Of a DNA stretch of 64,000 bases, positions 46,794 through 57,700 are shown piece after piece; position 1 is the first letter of the stretch; each line of letters starts with the position of its first letter. The notes under the pieces were generated by a model. The model did not search any database. It had not been told where the DNA came from and worked only from the letters and a program-made list of their open reading frames with translations. The translations under genes were made by a program, and so were the position numbers. Source of the DNA: JAGPUQ01 sp050250395 (lineage in GTDB: Bacteria; Pseudomonadota; Gammaproteobacteria; Pseudomonadales; Porticoccaceae); contig JBFWOQ010000013.1 of the NCBI GenBank assembly GCA_050250395.1, forward strand, positions 9,785 to 73,784. Direction: 5' to 3'.

Positions 46794-48317
46794 ATGTGTG
46801 GCGTCGTTGGCATCGTCGGCAAGACCGACGTCCAGTACCAGATCTACGACGCGCTGACCATGTTGCAGCACCGCGGCCAGGACGCCGCCGGCATCATGAC
46901 CTGTCGCGACGGGCAATTGAGTCAGCGCAAGGATGTGGGTCTGGTGCGGGATGTATTCCGCGAACACCACATGGCGCAGCTCACCGGCCCTGTCGGCGTC
47001 GGTCATGTGCGCTATCCGACGGCGGGCAGCTCGGGACCGTCACTGGCGCAGCCTTTCTACGTCAATTCCCCCTACGGCATCTGCCTGGCCCACAACGGCA
47101 ATCTGACCAATTCGGCCGAGCTGCTGCGCCATGTTTTCAAATCCGATCTGCGCCACGTCAATACCGATTCCGATTCGGAAATCCTGCTCAATGTGTTTGC
47201 GCACGAATTGCAATTACAGGGCAAGTTGCAACCGCGTCCCGAGGATATTTTTTCGGCGGTGCGGCGGGTGCACCGTCGCTGCCGGGGTGCTTATGCCGCG
47301 GTGGGCCTGATCGCCAACTACGGATTGTTTGCGTTTCGCGATCCGTTCGGCATCCGTCCGCTGGTCTTTGGTAGCCGCGATACCCCCCGCGGGCGCGAGT
47401 ACATGGTGGCGTCCGAGAGTGTCGCCCTGGATGTGCAGGGCTATCGGATCGAGCGGGATGTGGCGCCGGGCGAGGCGATCTTCATCGACCTTGAAGGTAA
47501 TCTCCACACCTGCCAGTGTGCCGACGCGCCGGAACTGGTGCCCTGCATCTTCGAGCAGGTTTATTTCGCGCGCCCCGATTCCATGCTCGACAATATCTCG
47601 GTGTACAAGGCGCGCCTGCGCATGGGCGAGCGGCTGGCGGAGAAAATCCTGCGTCAGTGGCCGGATCACGATATCGATGTCGTGGTGCCGGTCCCGGATA
47701 CCAGTCGGGTGGCGGCCCAGGCGATGGCGGAAACCATGGGGCTCAAATTCCGCGAGGGCTTCATGAAGAACCGCTACATCGGCCGCACCTTCATCATGGC
47801 GGAGCAGGGCCAGCGCGCCAAATCCGTGCGCCAGAAACTCAATCCGGTGAAGCTCGAATTCCAGGGCAAGAAAGTACTCCTGGTGGATGACTCCATCGTG
47901 CGCGGCACCACGTCGCGGGAGATCGTGCAGATGGCGCGCGATGCCGGCGCGACGCGCGTCTACATGGCATCGGCGGCGCCGCCGGTGCGCCACCCGAATG
48001 TGTACGGGATCGACATGCCCGCCGCCAGCGAGCTGGTGGCCTTCGGGCGCACGGATGCGGAAGTCGCGGTCGAGATCGGCGCGGACTGGCTCATCTACCA
48101 GGATCTGGACGATCTGATCGAGGCCGCGCGCGAGGGCAATCCCGAAATTCACCGCTTCGAGTGTTCGGTGTTTACCGGCGAATACATCACCAACGATGTC
48201 GATCCAGGCTATCTGGAGCGCCTGGAGTCGGCCCGGGGCAACGGCGCGAAACTGCGTCTGACGGATGCCGGCGACGAGGTGCTGGGATTGCATAACTCGG
48301 CGCGCGGGGTGGGTTGA
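46794..48317 (+). CDS. purF: Amidophosphoribosyltransferase
   Basis: The 507-residue enzyme makes 5-phosphoribosylamine from PRPP and glutamine, the first step of purine synthesis. MCGVVGIVGK places the catalytic cysteine at residue 2. LTMLQHRGQDAAG and the glutaminase half are complete. The PRPP-binding loop KVLLVDDSIVRGTTSREIVQ lies near residue 365. The ATG at 46794 exposes the N-terminal cysteine and is therefore certain. The stop codon directly abuts the metZ ATG. Confidence 0.98.
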   Translation: MCGVVGIVGKTDVQYQIYDALTMLQHRGQDAAGIMTCRDGQLSQRKDVGLVRDVFREHHMAQLTGPVGVGHVRYPTAGSSGPSLAQPFYVNSPYGICLAHNGNLTNSAELLRHVFKSDLRHVNTDSDSEILLNVFAHELQLQGKLQPRPEDIFSAVRRVHRRCRGAYAAVGLIANYGLFAFRDPFGIRPLVFGSRDTPRGREYMVASESVALDVQGYRIERDVAPGEAIFIDLEGNLHTCQCADAPELVPCIFEQVYFARPDSMLDNISVYKARLRMGERLAEKILRQWPDHDIDVVVPVPDTSRVAAQAMAETMGLKFREGFMKNRYIGRTFIMAEQGQRAKSVRQKLNPVKLEFQGKKVLLVDDSIVRGTTSREIVQMARDAGATRVYMASAAPPVRHPNVYGIDMPAASELVAFGRTDAEVAVEIGADWLIYQDLDDLIEAAREGNPEIHRFECSVFTGEYITNDVDPGYLERLESARGNGAKLRLTDAGDEVLGLHNSARGVG

Positions 48318-49517
48318 ATGGTGCCGCACGACGATTCCGATCCGCTCGCCGGCGCCGCGCTCGACACCCTCGCGGTGCGCGCCGGCCAGGTACGCAGCGC
48401 CGAGGGCGAGCACAGCGAAGCGCTGTTCCTGACCTCCAGTTATGTATTTGCGAATGCGGCCGAAGCCGCGGCGCGCTTCACGGGCGAGCTGCCCGGCAAT
48501 GTGTATTCGCGCTACACCAACCCGACGGTGCGCACCTTCGAGGAGCGCATCGCGGCGCTCGAGGGCGCCGAGCAGGCCGTGGCCACGGCGTCCGGCATGG
48601 CCGCCATCCTCAGCACCTGCATGGCCTTGCTCAAGGCCGGCGATCACCTGGTGTGTTCGCGCAGCGTATTTGGCACCACCACGGTGCTGCTCAATAAATT
48701 CATGGCCAAGTTCGGCGTCGAGACCACCTATGTCGACCTGACGGATCTCGCCGCCTGGCGTAGCGCGATCCGGCCCGAGACCCGGATGCTGTTGCTGGAG
48801 ACGCCCTCCAATCCCCTGTCCGATGTGGCGGATCTGGGCGCGCTCGCCGAACTCGCGCGCGCGCGCGGCGTGTTGCTTGCGGTGGACAACTGCTTCTGTA
48901 CGCCGGCGCTGCAACGTCCGCTGGAATGGGGCGCCGATATCGTCATTCACTCCGCGACCAAGTATCTGGACGGTCAGGGCCGCTGTCTGGGCGGCGTGGT
49001 GCTGGGGAAGGCGGAGCTCATGGCCGAGGTGCTCGGCTTCCTGCGCTCGGCGGGGCCCACGCTGAGTCCCTTCAATGCCTGGGTGTTCACCAAGGGCCTG
49101 GAGACGCTGCGTCTGCGCATGGAAGCCCATTCCGCCAGTGCGCTTGCGCTGGCCCGGTGGTTGCGCGAGCAGCCGGCCGTGGAACGGGTGTTTTACGCCG
49201 GCCTGCCGGAGCACCCGGGGCACGAACTCGCCCGACGCCAGCAGCGCGCCTTCGGTGGTGTGCTGGCGTTTCGCGTGCGGGGCGGTCGCGAGGCCGCCTG
49301 GCGCGTCATCGACGCTACCCGCATCCTGTCGCTGACCGCGAATCTGGGCGACGCCAAATCCACCATCGTGCATCCGGCCACCACCACCCACGGCCGGCTG
49401 ACGGAGGATGAGCGAGCCCGCGCGGGCATCACCGACAATCTGATCCGGGTGGCGGTCGGACTCGAGGATATCGGCGATATCAAGGCGGACCTGGCGCGGG
49501 GGCTGGACGCGCTTTGA
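48318..49517 (+). CDS. metZ: O-succinylhomoserine sulfhydrylase
   Basis: The 399-residue PLP enzyme of the Cys/Met metabolism family makes homocysteine from O-succinylhomoserine and sulfide. SRYTNPTVRTFEERIAALEG, ATASGMAAILSTCMALLKAGD and the PLP-lysine segment IVIHSATKYLDGQGRCLGG are present. LTANLGDAKSTIVHPATTTH ends the C-terminal domain. Position after purF is typical of MetZ. The product can feed MetE at 28.6 kb. Its stop overlaps the start of the moxR gene. Confidence 0.95.
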   Translation: MVPHDDSDPLAGAALDTLAVRAGQVRSAEGEHSEALFLTSSYVFANAAEAAARFTGELPGNVYSRYTNPTVRTFEERIAALEGAEQAVATASGMAAILSTCMALLKAGDHLVCSRSVFGTTTVLLNKFMAKFGVETTYVDLTDLAAWRSAIRPETRMLLLETPSNPLSDVADLGALAELARARGVLLAVDNCFCTPALQRPLEWGADIVIHSATKYLDGQGRCLGGVVLGKAELMAEVLGFLRSAGPTLSPFNAWVFTKGLETLRLRMEAHSASALALARWLREQPAVERVFYAGLPEHPGHELARRQQRAFGGVLAFRVRGGREAAWRVIDATRILSLTANLGDAKSTIVHPATTTHGRLTEDERARAGITDNLIRVAVGLEDIGDIKADLARGLDAL

Positions 49518-50434
49518 ATGGCCCGCAGCGCCCGCTAGGGGCGGCCATTGCCGCGCTGAACAGTGTCGTGCTCGGCAAGGAGCGCCAGATCAGACTCGCC
49601 CTGGCCTGTCTGCTGGCGCGGGGCCATCTCCTGATCGAGGATGTGCCGGGCACCGGCAAGACCACGCTGGCGCAGGCTCTGGCGCGCGTGCTGGGCCTCA
49701 GTTACGGTCGCATCCAGTTCACCAGCGATCTGCTGCCCGCCGACATCGTCGGTATCTCGGTCTATCGGCGCGAGCACGGCAATTTTGAATTTCACCCCGG
49801 GCCGGTGTTCAACCAGCTGATCCTGGCGGACGAAATCAACCGCAGTACCCCCAAGACCCAGAGCGCCCTGCTCGAAGCCATGGCCGAAGGGCAGGTCAGC
49901 GTGGAAGGCGAGACGCGCCCACTGCCACAACCCTTTTTCGTGATCGCAACCCAGAATCCGAGCACCCAGTACGGCACCTTTCCGTTACCGGAATCGCAGC
50001 TGGACCGCTTTCTGATGCGGCTGCACCTGGGTTATCCGGATGCCGAATCCGAGCGCGAACTGCTGGCCGGCATCAATCCGCGCCAGCGCCTGCCGGGCCT
50101 GCCCCGGATCCTGGACGACGCGCAACTCAATGCACTGCAGGAACGGGTCGACCAGATTCAGGCGGCGCCCGCGCTGATCGCCTATGTGCAGAGGCTGGTG
50201 CAGTACACCCGCCAGTTGCCGGACTGTGAGCACGGCGTTTCACCGCGCGGCGGGCTGGCGCTGCTGCAGGGAGCCCGTGCCTGGGCCTTCATGGCCGGTC
50301 GCTCCCATGTGATTCCCGAGGATGTGCAGGCCGTGTTCGGTCCGGTGATCGCCCATCGTCTGCACAGCGCCGCGGGTGGCGAACCGGCGATAGCGGCGGC
50401 GCAGCGGGTGTTGAATGCGGTGGATATTCTTTAG
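49514..50434 (+). CDS. MoxR family AAA+ ATPase
   Basis: The 306-residue ATPase has Walker A in IEDVPGTGKTTLAQALA, Walker B in LILADEINRSTPKTQSALLEAM and sensor 1 in FFVIATQNPSTQYGTFPLPE. MoxR proteins are chaperone-like ATPases that mature protein complexes and usually sit with DUF58 and transglutaminase genes, as here. The start is a TTG at 49514 that overlaps the metZ stop by TTGA; an ATG four bases later is out of frame. It is thus coupled to the end of the purF-metZ block. Confidence 0.92.
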   Translation: MNGPQRPLGAAIAALNSVVLGKERQIRLALACLLARGHLLIEDVPGTGKTTLAQALARVLGLSYGRIQFTSDLLPADIVGISVYRREHGNFEFHPGPVFNQLILADEINRSTPKTQSALLEAMAEGQVSVEGETRPLPQPFFVIATQNPSTQYGTFPLPESQLDRFLMRLHLGYPDAESERELLAGINPRQRLPGLPRILDDAQLNALQERVDQIQAAPALIAYVQRLVQYTRQLPDCEHGVSPRGGLALLQGARAWAFMAGRSHVIPEDVQAVFGPVIAHRLHSAAGGEPAIAAAQRVLNAVDIL

Positions 50435-50511
50435 TCGCTCGTTGGCGCCGTGGCGGCGCGGCGCGTGCCGGCCAGGGAGAATCCCGGAGCGCATCGACCG
50501 GAGGTGTGTCC

Positions 50512-51483
50512 GTGCCCGGGCTGCGCGCCGCTGTCGATAGACGCTACCAGCAGTGGCTCGACCGGCGCCTGCCGGCGGCGCCGGCGTGCCGCCTCGAAAA
50601 CCGCCGCTTGTTCATTTTTCCCTCGGGTGCCGGCGCCCTCTACGGCGCGCTGCTGGTGGTGCTGTGGCTGACCGCCACCAACTTCGAAAACAATCTGGTG
50701 TTCGGGTTGACCTTTCTGCTCGCCGGCCTGTTTGTGATCGCGATCTTTCATACCTACGGCAACCTGCACGGACTGGAGTTGGTGCCGCTGCGCGCCGGCA
50801 ACGGCTTTGCCGGGCAGGATGTGGATTTTGTCCTGGAGATTCGCAACGACGGTCGTCGCCCGCGCGAAGGCATTCGCCTGGCCTATGCCGGTGGCGAGAC
50901 CCGTGAGATTCATCTCGGCGCCGGCGAGCGCCGCCGCGTGCGGCTGCCGGTGCCGGCGACCCGTCGCGGCTGGCTCGATCCGGGACGACTGACGATTGCC
51001 AGCGTTTACCCGCTCGGTCTGCTGCGGGTCTGGAGTCATGTGCGTTTGGAGACTCGGGCGCTGGTGTACCCACGCCCCGTCGCCGCCGGACCCATGCCCC
51101 CTGTGTCGCCGGCGTCGAGTGAGGCGGGTGGCGCGAGCGTTCCCGGTCGCGAGGAATTCGCCACGCTGGAGAGCTATCGGCCGGGCGAGCCCAAAAGCCG
51201 TATCGCCTGGAAACACCACGCGCGCGGACTCGGGCTGCACACCAAGCAGTTCACCGACCCCGTGGACCGGCGTCGTTGGCTCGACTGGGACGATTTCCCG
51301 GGCCTGGACACTGAAGCGCGCCTGTCGCGCCTGTGCGGCGCCGCGCTGGCCGCCGACACTGGGCCGGGCGCCTATGGCTTGCGCCTGCCCGGGCAGACGA
51401 TTGCACCCGGGAGCGGACGCCCGCATCGGGAGCAGGTATTGCGCACCCTCGCGCTGTTCGGTCTGCCGGAGGTGGCGCGCTGA
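50512..51483 (+). CDS. DUF58 domain protein
   Basis: The 323-residue product has two N-terminal transmembrane segments (ALYGALLVVLWLTATNFE and FGLTFLLAGLFVIAIFHTY), then a beta-rich region. The DUF58 signature YRPGEPKSRIAWKHHARG lies near residue 230. DUF58 proteins carry a degenerate von Willebrand-like fold and work with MoxR ATPases. Of two GTG codons at 50506 and 50512, the second has GGAGG at proper spacing. It is part of the moxR-DUF58-transglutaminase operon. Confidence 0.88.
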   Translation: MPGLRAAVDRRYQQWLDRRLPAAPACRLENRRLFIFPSGAGALYGALLVVLWLTATNFENNLVFGLTFLLAGLFVIAIFHTYGNLHGLELVPLRAGNGFAGQDVDFVLEIRNDGRRPREGIRLAYAGGETREIHLGAGERRRVRLPVPATRRGWLDPGRLTIASVYPLGLLRVWSHVRLETRALVYPRPVAAGPMPPVSPASSEAGGASVPGREEFATLESYRPGEPKSRIAWKHHARGLGLHTKQFTDPVDRRRWLDWDDFPGLDTEARLSRLCGAALAADTGPGAYGLRLPGQTIAPGSGRPHREQVLRTLALFGLPEVAR

Positions 51484-53474
51484 TGGAGCCGGTCTGGCAG
51501 ATTCCCCGGCCGGCGCTGTGGTGGCTGTTGTTCACCGAGGTGGCGCTGGCCGGCCTGCACAGCGATCACCTGACGCTCTGGATGCTCGGCGCGGACGCCC
51601 TGGTGTTGGGCTGGCGCATCCAGATCTATCGCGGTCGGTGGCGCTACCCCGGCCCCTGGTCCAAGGCGATACTGGTACTCATGTGCGGCGGCGCCATTCT
51701 TGCGTCCTACGGGCGCCTGCACGGACTGGAACCCATGGTGGCGCTGCTGTGGAGCGGCTTCATCCTCAAGCTGCTGGAAATGCAGCGCCGCCGCGATGCC
51801 TTGGTTCTGGTCTGCCTGGGCTATTTCGTCGCCGTCACCCAGTGCCTGTTCTCGCAAACGCCCGGCACCGCGCTCGCGACCCTGGGCGGCGTATTTCTGG
51901 TCACCGTGGTGCTTGCCGCCCTGCACCGCCGCGCCGAGGCGGGTCACTGGCAGCCCGTGCGCACCGCCGCCGTGCTGCTGGCGCAGGCCCTGCCGCTGAT
52001 GCTGATCCTGTTTCTGGCGATGCCCCGCCTGGGTTCGCTGTGGACCGTGCCGCAACCGCGCCAGGGCGCCATCGGCGTCAGCGATTCCCTGGCGCCCGGC
52101 GATCTGGGGCGGTTGGGGGCTTCGGGGGAAGTGGCGTTCCGGGCCGAGTTCGACGGCGCGCCGCCGCCGCGCAATCGACTCTATTGGCGCGGCCTGGTGC
52201 TGTCGCGCTTCGATGGCAGGAACTGGTCGCGCATCGAGCCGGGGTCCTATCCCGGCGCCGGCGCACCTCGGCGCGCTGGCGCAGGGCCACGGTCCGGCGC
52301 AGTCGACGTGGAGCGACTCGGCACGCCCCAGCATTACCGGATGATGCTCGAACCCTCGGGCGAGAGCTGGCTGTTTGCCCTGGAAACACCCGTCCCGGAA
52401 AGTCCCGAGGTGACCCTCAACGACGACCTGACGCTGACCCGCGTGACTCCGGTAGTATCGCGCTGGAGCCACAGTCTCACCTCCTGGATGGATTACCGCG
52501 CCGCCGCCGCAGGGCTCGGGGACGGCCGGGCCATCGAAACCGCGCTTCCCGGCGCCGCCAATCCGCGCACCCGCGCGCTGGCCGCGCGCTGGCGCGGCGA
52601 AGTGGATTCCGATGCGGCCCTGGTCCAGCGTGTGCTGGGGCTCTACCACCGCGACTATGTCTACAGCCTGGACGCGCCACGGCTCGGCCGCGATTCGATC
52701 GACGAATTTCTCTGGGAGACCAAGCGCGGCTTCTGCGAGCACTTTGCCAGCAGCTTTGTCTTCATCCTGCGCGCCGCCGGCGTTCCGGCCCGGGTCGTGG
52801 TCGGCTACCAGGGCGGCGAATACCATCCCGACGCCGGTTATCTGATCGTGCATCAATACGATGCCCACGCCTGGGCCGAAGTCTGGTTCGCCGGACGCGG
52901 CTGGGTGCGGGTGGACCCGACCGCCGCGGTGGCGCCGGAGCGCATCGAAACCAGTGTGGCCGACCTGCTGGCTGACGAGCGGCAATTCCTCGCGGATTCC
53001 CCGCTCTCCCTCGTGCGCTTTCGGGGTATTGGCTGGATCGATCGGCTGCGCCTGCAATTCGATTACGCCGATTATCTGTGGGCGCAATGGGTGCTGGGCT
53101 ACGAATATCGGCAGGAACGCCTGTTGACCGGCTGGCTGGGTGCCTGGGATCCCTGGCGGCTGGGGCTTTTCGTCCTTGGCGCCGGTGCCTTCGCGTTGCT
53201 GCCGGTGCTGCTCGCGCAACTGCGGGCGGCGCGACGCTTGCCGCGTCCGCCCCTGGAGCGGTTGTTCGCGCGCTACTGCCGCCGGCTCGAGCGCTGTGGC
53301 GTGACGCGCGCGCGGGGGGAGGCGCCGCGCGCGCTGGCGGAGCGGGTGGCGCGGGAACGCCCCGATCTGGCCGCCGCTGCCGCTGCGATCAGCGGATTAC
53401 TGGAGGCGGGCGTCTATGGTGGGGCAAAGCCGGATCTTGCCGATCTCCGGCGGCGGATTCGGCGCCTGGGATAA
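51483..53474 (+). CDS. Membrane transglutaminase (TgpA-like)
   Basis: The 663-residue product has about six N-terminal transmembrane helices (residues 1-185), a large periplasmic transglutaminase core, and a C-terminal helix near residue 565 followed by a DUF4129-like tail. The Cys-His-Asp triad is visible in KRGFCEHFASSFVFILRAAG, DAHAWAEVWF and WVRVDPTAAV. P. aeruginosa TgpA has this plan and is essential there. The ATG at 51483 overlaps the preceding stop (TGATG). Confidence 0.93.
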   Translation: MEPVWQIPRPALWWLLFTEVALAGLHSDHLTLWMLGADALVLGWRIQIYRGRWRYPGPWSKAILVLMCGGAILASYGRLHGLEPMVALLWSGFILKLLEMQRRRDALVLVCLGYFVAVTQCLFSQTPGTALATLGGVFLVTVVLAALHRRAEAGHWQPVRTAAVLLAQALPLMLILFLAMPRLGSLWTVPQPRQGAIGVSDSLAPGDLGRLGASGEVAFRAEFDGAPPPRNRLYWRGLVLSRFDGRNWSRIEPGSYPGAGAPRRAGAGPRSGAVDVERLGTPQHYRMMLEPSGESWLFALETPVPESPEVTLNDDLTLTRVTPVVSRWSHSLTSWMDYRAAAAGLGDGRAIETALPGAANPRTRALAARWRGEVDSDAALVQRVLGLYHRDYVYSLDAPRLGRDSIDEFLWETKRGFCEHFASSFVFILRAAGVPARVVVGYQGGEYHPDAGYLIVHQYDAHAWAEVWFAGRGWVRVDPTAAVAPERIETSVADLLADERQFLADSPLSLVRFRGIGWIDRLRLQFDYADYLWAQWVLGYEYRQERLLTGWLGAWDPWRLGLFVLGAGAFALLPVLLAQLRAARRLPRPPLERLFARYCRRLERCGVTRARGEAPRALAERVARERPDLAAAAAAISGLLEAGVYGGAKPDLADLRRRIRRLG

Positions 53475-53668
53475 AGTCGTGCTGCCGTGCTCAGCCCGGC
53501 GTTTTGCTCCACAATAGCCTCCGCTCCCGGCGCCCGCGTTGCGGCGCGGGCCAATCCTGCATCGAGAACCGCGATCGGCAAAGCGCTCTGGCTCCCTGCG
53601 GTCAGCGGGTTGGTTGCGCCGGGCGTCCCGGGGCACGGGCGGGGAAAATAAGTAATTGACGGGGTTTC

Positions 53669-54757
53669 ATGATGGGTTTTTGGGCGGAAGGTGGGGGTTT
53701 CGGGGCGGTAACGCGCCGAACGGCAGCGGTGATGGTCGGGGTGCTGGTGCTCATGCCAGCGTTATCCGGCGCAGCGGCGGAGTCGCCGGCCTTTGGCGCT
53801 ACCGGTGAGTACACCCTCAAGGCGCAGCCGGTCGCGGACATGAAGTCGCTGTTCGCCACCGTGCAAACCGTGCGGGTGACGCCGGCGCGCGCGCGGATTG
53901 GCGGCACCATCGTCGAGCTGCTCACCGACGAGGGCCAGATGGTCGAAGCCGGACAAGTGCTGGCGCGCGTCAGGGACCCCAAGCTGGGCATGCGGATCGA
54001 TGCCGCCCAGTCCAAGCTGCACTCGCTCGATGCGCAGCTGGAGCTGGCGCAGACCACGCTTCAGCGCGTATCCACGCTGTACCAGGGCGGCAAGATCAGC
54101 AAGGCCGCCGTCGATGAAGCGCGTGCCCAAGTGGATGTCATCACCGCCGACATCGCGGCCGCCAGGTCCGATCAGGCGGTGATTCGCGAAGCGCAGGCCG
54201 AGGGCCGCGTGCTGGCGCCCGTGCAGGGGCGCGTGCTCAAGGTGAATGTCACGCTGGGCGGCGTGATACTGCCCGGAGAAGTCATCGCCAACATCGCCGC
54301 CGAGAGCTATGTGCTGCGCCTGACGCTGCCCGAGCGCCACGCGCGCTTCATCAAGCTGGGGGACAAGGTGCTGGTGGGCGACCGCGGTATGCTGGATCCG
54401 GCCTTCGCGCTGAAGGAGGGCGAACGCCGCGCCGGCCAGATCGTGCAGATTTATCCCGAGCTGGCCCACGGGCGTGTCGCCGCCGATGTGGAAGTGGCCG
54501 GCCTGGGTGATTTCTTTGTCGGTGAACGTGTTCGGGTATGGGTAGCCTCCGATGCCCGGGACGCGTTCGTGGTACCGCCCGCGTACATCTACCAACGCTA
54601 CGGCCTCAATTATGTGCGGCTGGCCAATGGCGCCGAGGTCGTCGTGCAGCCCGGCATGAGGGTGGCAACGGGCGTGGAGATTCTTTCCGGGTTGCGGGAA
54701 GGCGATGTCCTGCTGGCCCCCGCACCGCCGATCGATACCGCCGGCGCGGAGCGCTGA
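53669..54757 (+). CDS. RND efflux periplasmic adaptor subunit
   Basis: The 362-residue membrane-fusion protein links an RND pump to an outer membrane channel. A signal sequence (VMVGVLVLMPALSGAAAES) leads to split lipoyl-like halves (IGGTIVELLTDEGQMVEAGQVLARV and AEGRVLAPVQGRVLKVNV) around a coiled-coil hairpin at about 105-170. The beta-barrel and membrane-proximal parts complete the protein. The pump gene begins two bases after its stop. No outer membrane channel gene is adjacent. Confidence 0.9.
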   Translation: MMGFWAEGGGFGAVTRRTAAVMVGVLVLMPALSGAAAESPAFGATGEYTLKAQPVADMKSLFATVQTVRVTPARARIGGTIVELLTDEGQMVEAGQVLARVRDPKLGMRIDAAQSKLHSLDAQLELAQTTLQRVSTLYQGGKISKAAVDEARAQVDVITADIAAARSDQAVIREAQAEGRVLAPVQGRVLKVNVTLGGVILPGEVIANIAAESYVLRLTLPERHARFIKLGDKVLVGDRGMLDPAFALKEGERRAGQIVQIYPELAHGRVAADVEVAGLGDFFVGERVRVWVASDARDAFVVPPAYIYQRYGLNYVRLANGAEVVVQPGMRVATGVEILSGLREGDVLLAPAPPIDTAGAER

Positions 54758-54759
54758 TC

Positions 54760-57700
54760 GTGGCGGAGCCGAGTTTCGCCGGGCGCATCACCCGCGCATT
54801 TGCCCATTCCGCGTTGACCCCGTTGATCCTGGTGGTGTCTCTGGTGCTGGGTGCGATGGCGCTCACCAGCATGCCCCAGGAGGAAGACCCCCAGATCACG
54901 GTTCCCTTCGTCGATGTCTTCATCGGCACCTCGGGGCTGAAGGCCGACGCGGTCGTCGAGCTGGTGACCAAGCCTTTCGAAGATATCCTCAAGGGTATCG
55001 ACAACGTCGAGCACACTTATTCGACCACCCGGGACGATGGCGTGGTCTTCACCATCCGTTTCGACGCGCGCTTCGATGACGACATCGCGGTGGCGCGCGT
55101 CAACGATGCCATCGATGCCAACCGCTATCGCATGCCGCCGAACATTCAGGAACCCCTGGTGATCGGCCGCAGTATCGACGATGTCGCCGTGATCGTGCTC
55201 ACCCTGGCGCCGAAGCCCGGCAACGAAGGGCGCTGGCAGTGGGGCGCGCTCTACGATCTCGCCGAAGAGCTGCAACACGAGCTGGTAAAGGGCAGCAATG
55301 TCGGGCTGACCTATATCGTGGGCGGCAAACCCCAGGAAGTGCGCATCGAACCCGACCCGGAACTGCTGTCGGTCTACGGCGTGACGCTCAATCAACTGGT
55401 GGCCAAGATCCGCAGCGCGAATCAGACGTTCGTGGCCGGCGGTCTCGGCGGCGAAAACCAGCTGGTGCCGGTCATTGTCGGGCAGAGCCTGCAGAACAAT
55501 GCCGATATCGGCCTGCTGGTCGTCACCACCCAGGACGGCAGGCCGGTGTATGTGCGCGACGTGGCGCGGGTGATGGTCGGCGAGAGCATCGCCACGCAGC
55601 GTGCCTGGCAGCTGACCCCGAGCCTGGGGCCGGATGGCGAGCGGACCTTCCAGAGTCTGCCCGCCGTGACACTGGCCATCGCCAAGCGCAAGGGCTCGAA
55701 CGGTGTACAGATCAGCGAAGACGTGCTGAAGCGGCTCGAACTGGTGCGCGGTCGCCTGATCCCCGCTGGCGTCGATGTCTCCGTCAGCCGCGACTATGGC
55801 GAGACCGCGCGGCACAAGTCCCACGAAATGATGCTGCACCTGGCTCTGGCGACCGTGGCGATCATCCTGATCATGGTCGCCTTTCTGGGCTGGCGCGAGG
55901 GCGTGGTGGTTCTGATCGTCATCCCCGCCACGATCTTGCTGACTTTTTTCGTGAGCTGGTTGCTCGGCATCACTCTCAACCGGCTCACAATGTACGGCAT
56001 CATCTTTTCGGTCGCCATCCTCGCCGACGACGCCATCGTGATCACCGAGAACATATCGCGGCACTGGCGGATGTTGCACGGGCGCACCTGGACGGCAGCG
56101 GCAGTGGACGCGGTGGCGGAGGTGGGCAATCCCACCATCATCGCGACCTTCACGGTCGTCATGGCGATGCTGCCGCTGCTGTTCGTCGAGGGGTTCGTCG
56201 GCCCCTTTCTGTACCCCATTCCGGTCGCGGCCATCGCGGCGATGCTGTTTTCGCTGATGCTGGCAGTCACGGTAGCGCCCTGGGCGATGCTGCTGCTTAC
56301 CCATCGCAACGACGACATGGCGTCGATCGGCGCGGACACTCGCGCGCATGCGATGGCGGGCACGTCCCATGATGACGCGGAGGTCTCCGGCGGCATGTTT
56401 GGCACATTGTTCCGGCGCTGCGCCGGCGGTTTGCTGCTCACGCCGCGCCGGGCGCGGCTGACGTTGTTCGGCGTGGTGTTGCTGACCTTCCTTACCTTCC
56501 TGATGCCGTATTTCAAGCTGGTCCTGTTCAAGATCATGCCGTTTGACGACAAGCAGGACATCCAGATCCAGGTCGATCTGCCGGAGGGGTCGACCCTGGA
56601 GGCCACCGAGCGGGTCTTGAAGCAACTGGCCGGGCTGGTAAGCGATATCCCGGAAATCCAGAACATGCAGATTTATGCGGGTGGTACCGGTCCCTTCGAT
56701 TTTTACGGGTTGGTGCGCCAGGACTACATGCGCAGTCTGCCCGAGCAGGGTGAACTGCGCCTGCGGCTGCTGTCGACCTGGGACCGCGATCGCGAAAGTC
56801 ACGCTATCGCGCTGGTGATCCGCGAGCGGCTGAAAGGTCTGGACCTGCCGGAAAACGGCACGGTAAAGATTGTCGAGGCGCCGCCGGGACCGCCGGCGCC
56901 CTATATCGTCATCGCGGAAATTTACGGCCCGGACGCCGACACGCGCCGGGCAACGGCGCGTCAGGTTCGCCAGCTCATCGATCAGGTTCCCGAACTCGCC
57001 CAAAGCGACGATTCCTTCGGCAACCCGACGCAACGGCTGCGGATTTCCATCGACCAGGCAAGTCTGGAGTTCCATCAGGTCGACGAGGGCGTTGTCTACA
57101 GCACGCTGAAGTTGCTGCTCAATGGTGAAGCCATGGGCGTTTCGCAGCGCGGAGAGGGACAGCATCCGCTGCCGATCGTACTGCAGCAACCCAGGGAATC
57201 CCTGTTCCTTGGCGAGCGGCTGCTCTCCACGCCGATTCCGACCTTGACGGGCGAGCTGCGCGAGCTGGGCGATGTTCTGCGCATGGCGCGTGAGCCGGCG
57301 TCCTACCCGGTGTTTCGCCGCGATGGTCGTTTCGCCGACATGGTGACCGCGGGTATTCGCGGCCTTCCCTATGACGCGCCCATGTACGCGCTGCACACCG
57401 TCGAACAACTCATCGAAAAGGCGTCATGGCCGGGCGGCGAAACCCTGCCGGTGCGGTATTTCGGCCAGCCGGACGATGAGAGCAAACCCGCGCTGCTGTG
57501 GATGGGGGAGTGGGACGTGACCCGCGAAACCTTTGCGGAACTGGGCGCGGCGTTCGGCTTCGCGGTGTTGGGGATCTATATCCTGGTGGTCGGCCAGTTC
57601 CGCAGCTTCAAAACGCCGCTGGTGGTGTTGCTGCCGGTTCCCCTCAGTTTTTCCGGGATCATCGTCGGCCACTGGATCATGGGCTCGACCTATTCCATGC

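Noticed and set aside
54610..57408. Open antisense frame of 932 codons opposite the RND pump gene
   Set aside because: Long antisense frames are a by-product of high GC and codon bias. Its translation is rich in His, Arg, Gln and Gly with no recognisable fold, while the plus strand is a clear RND pump.
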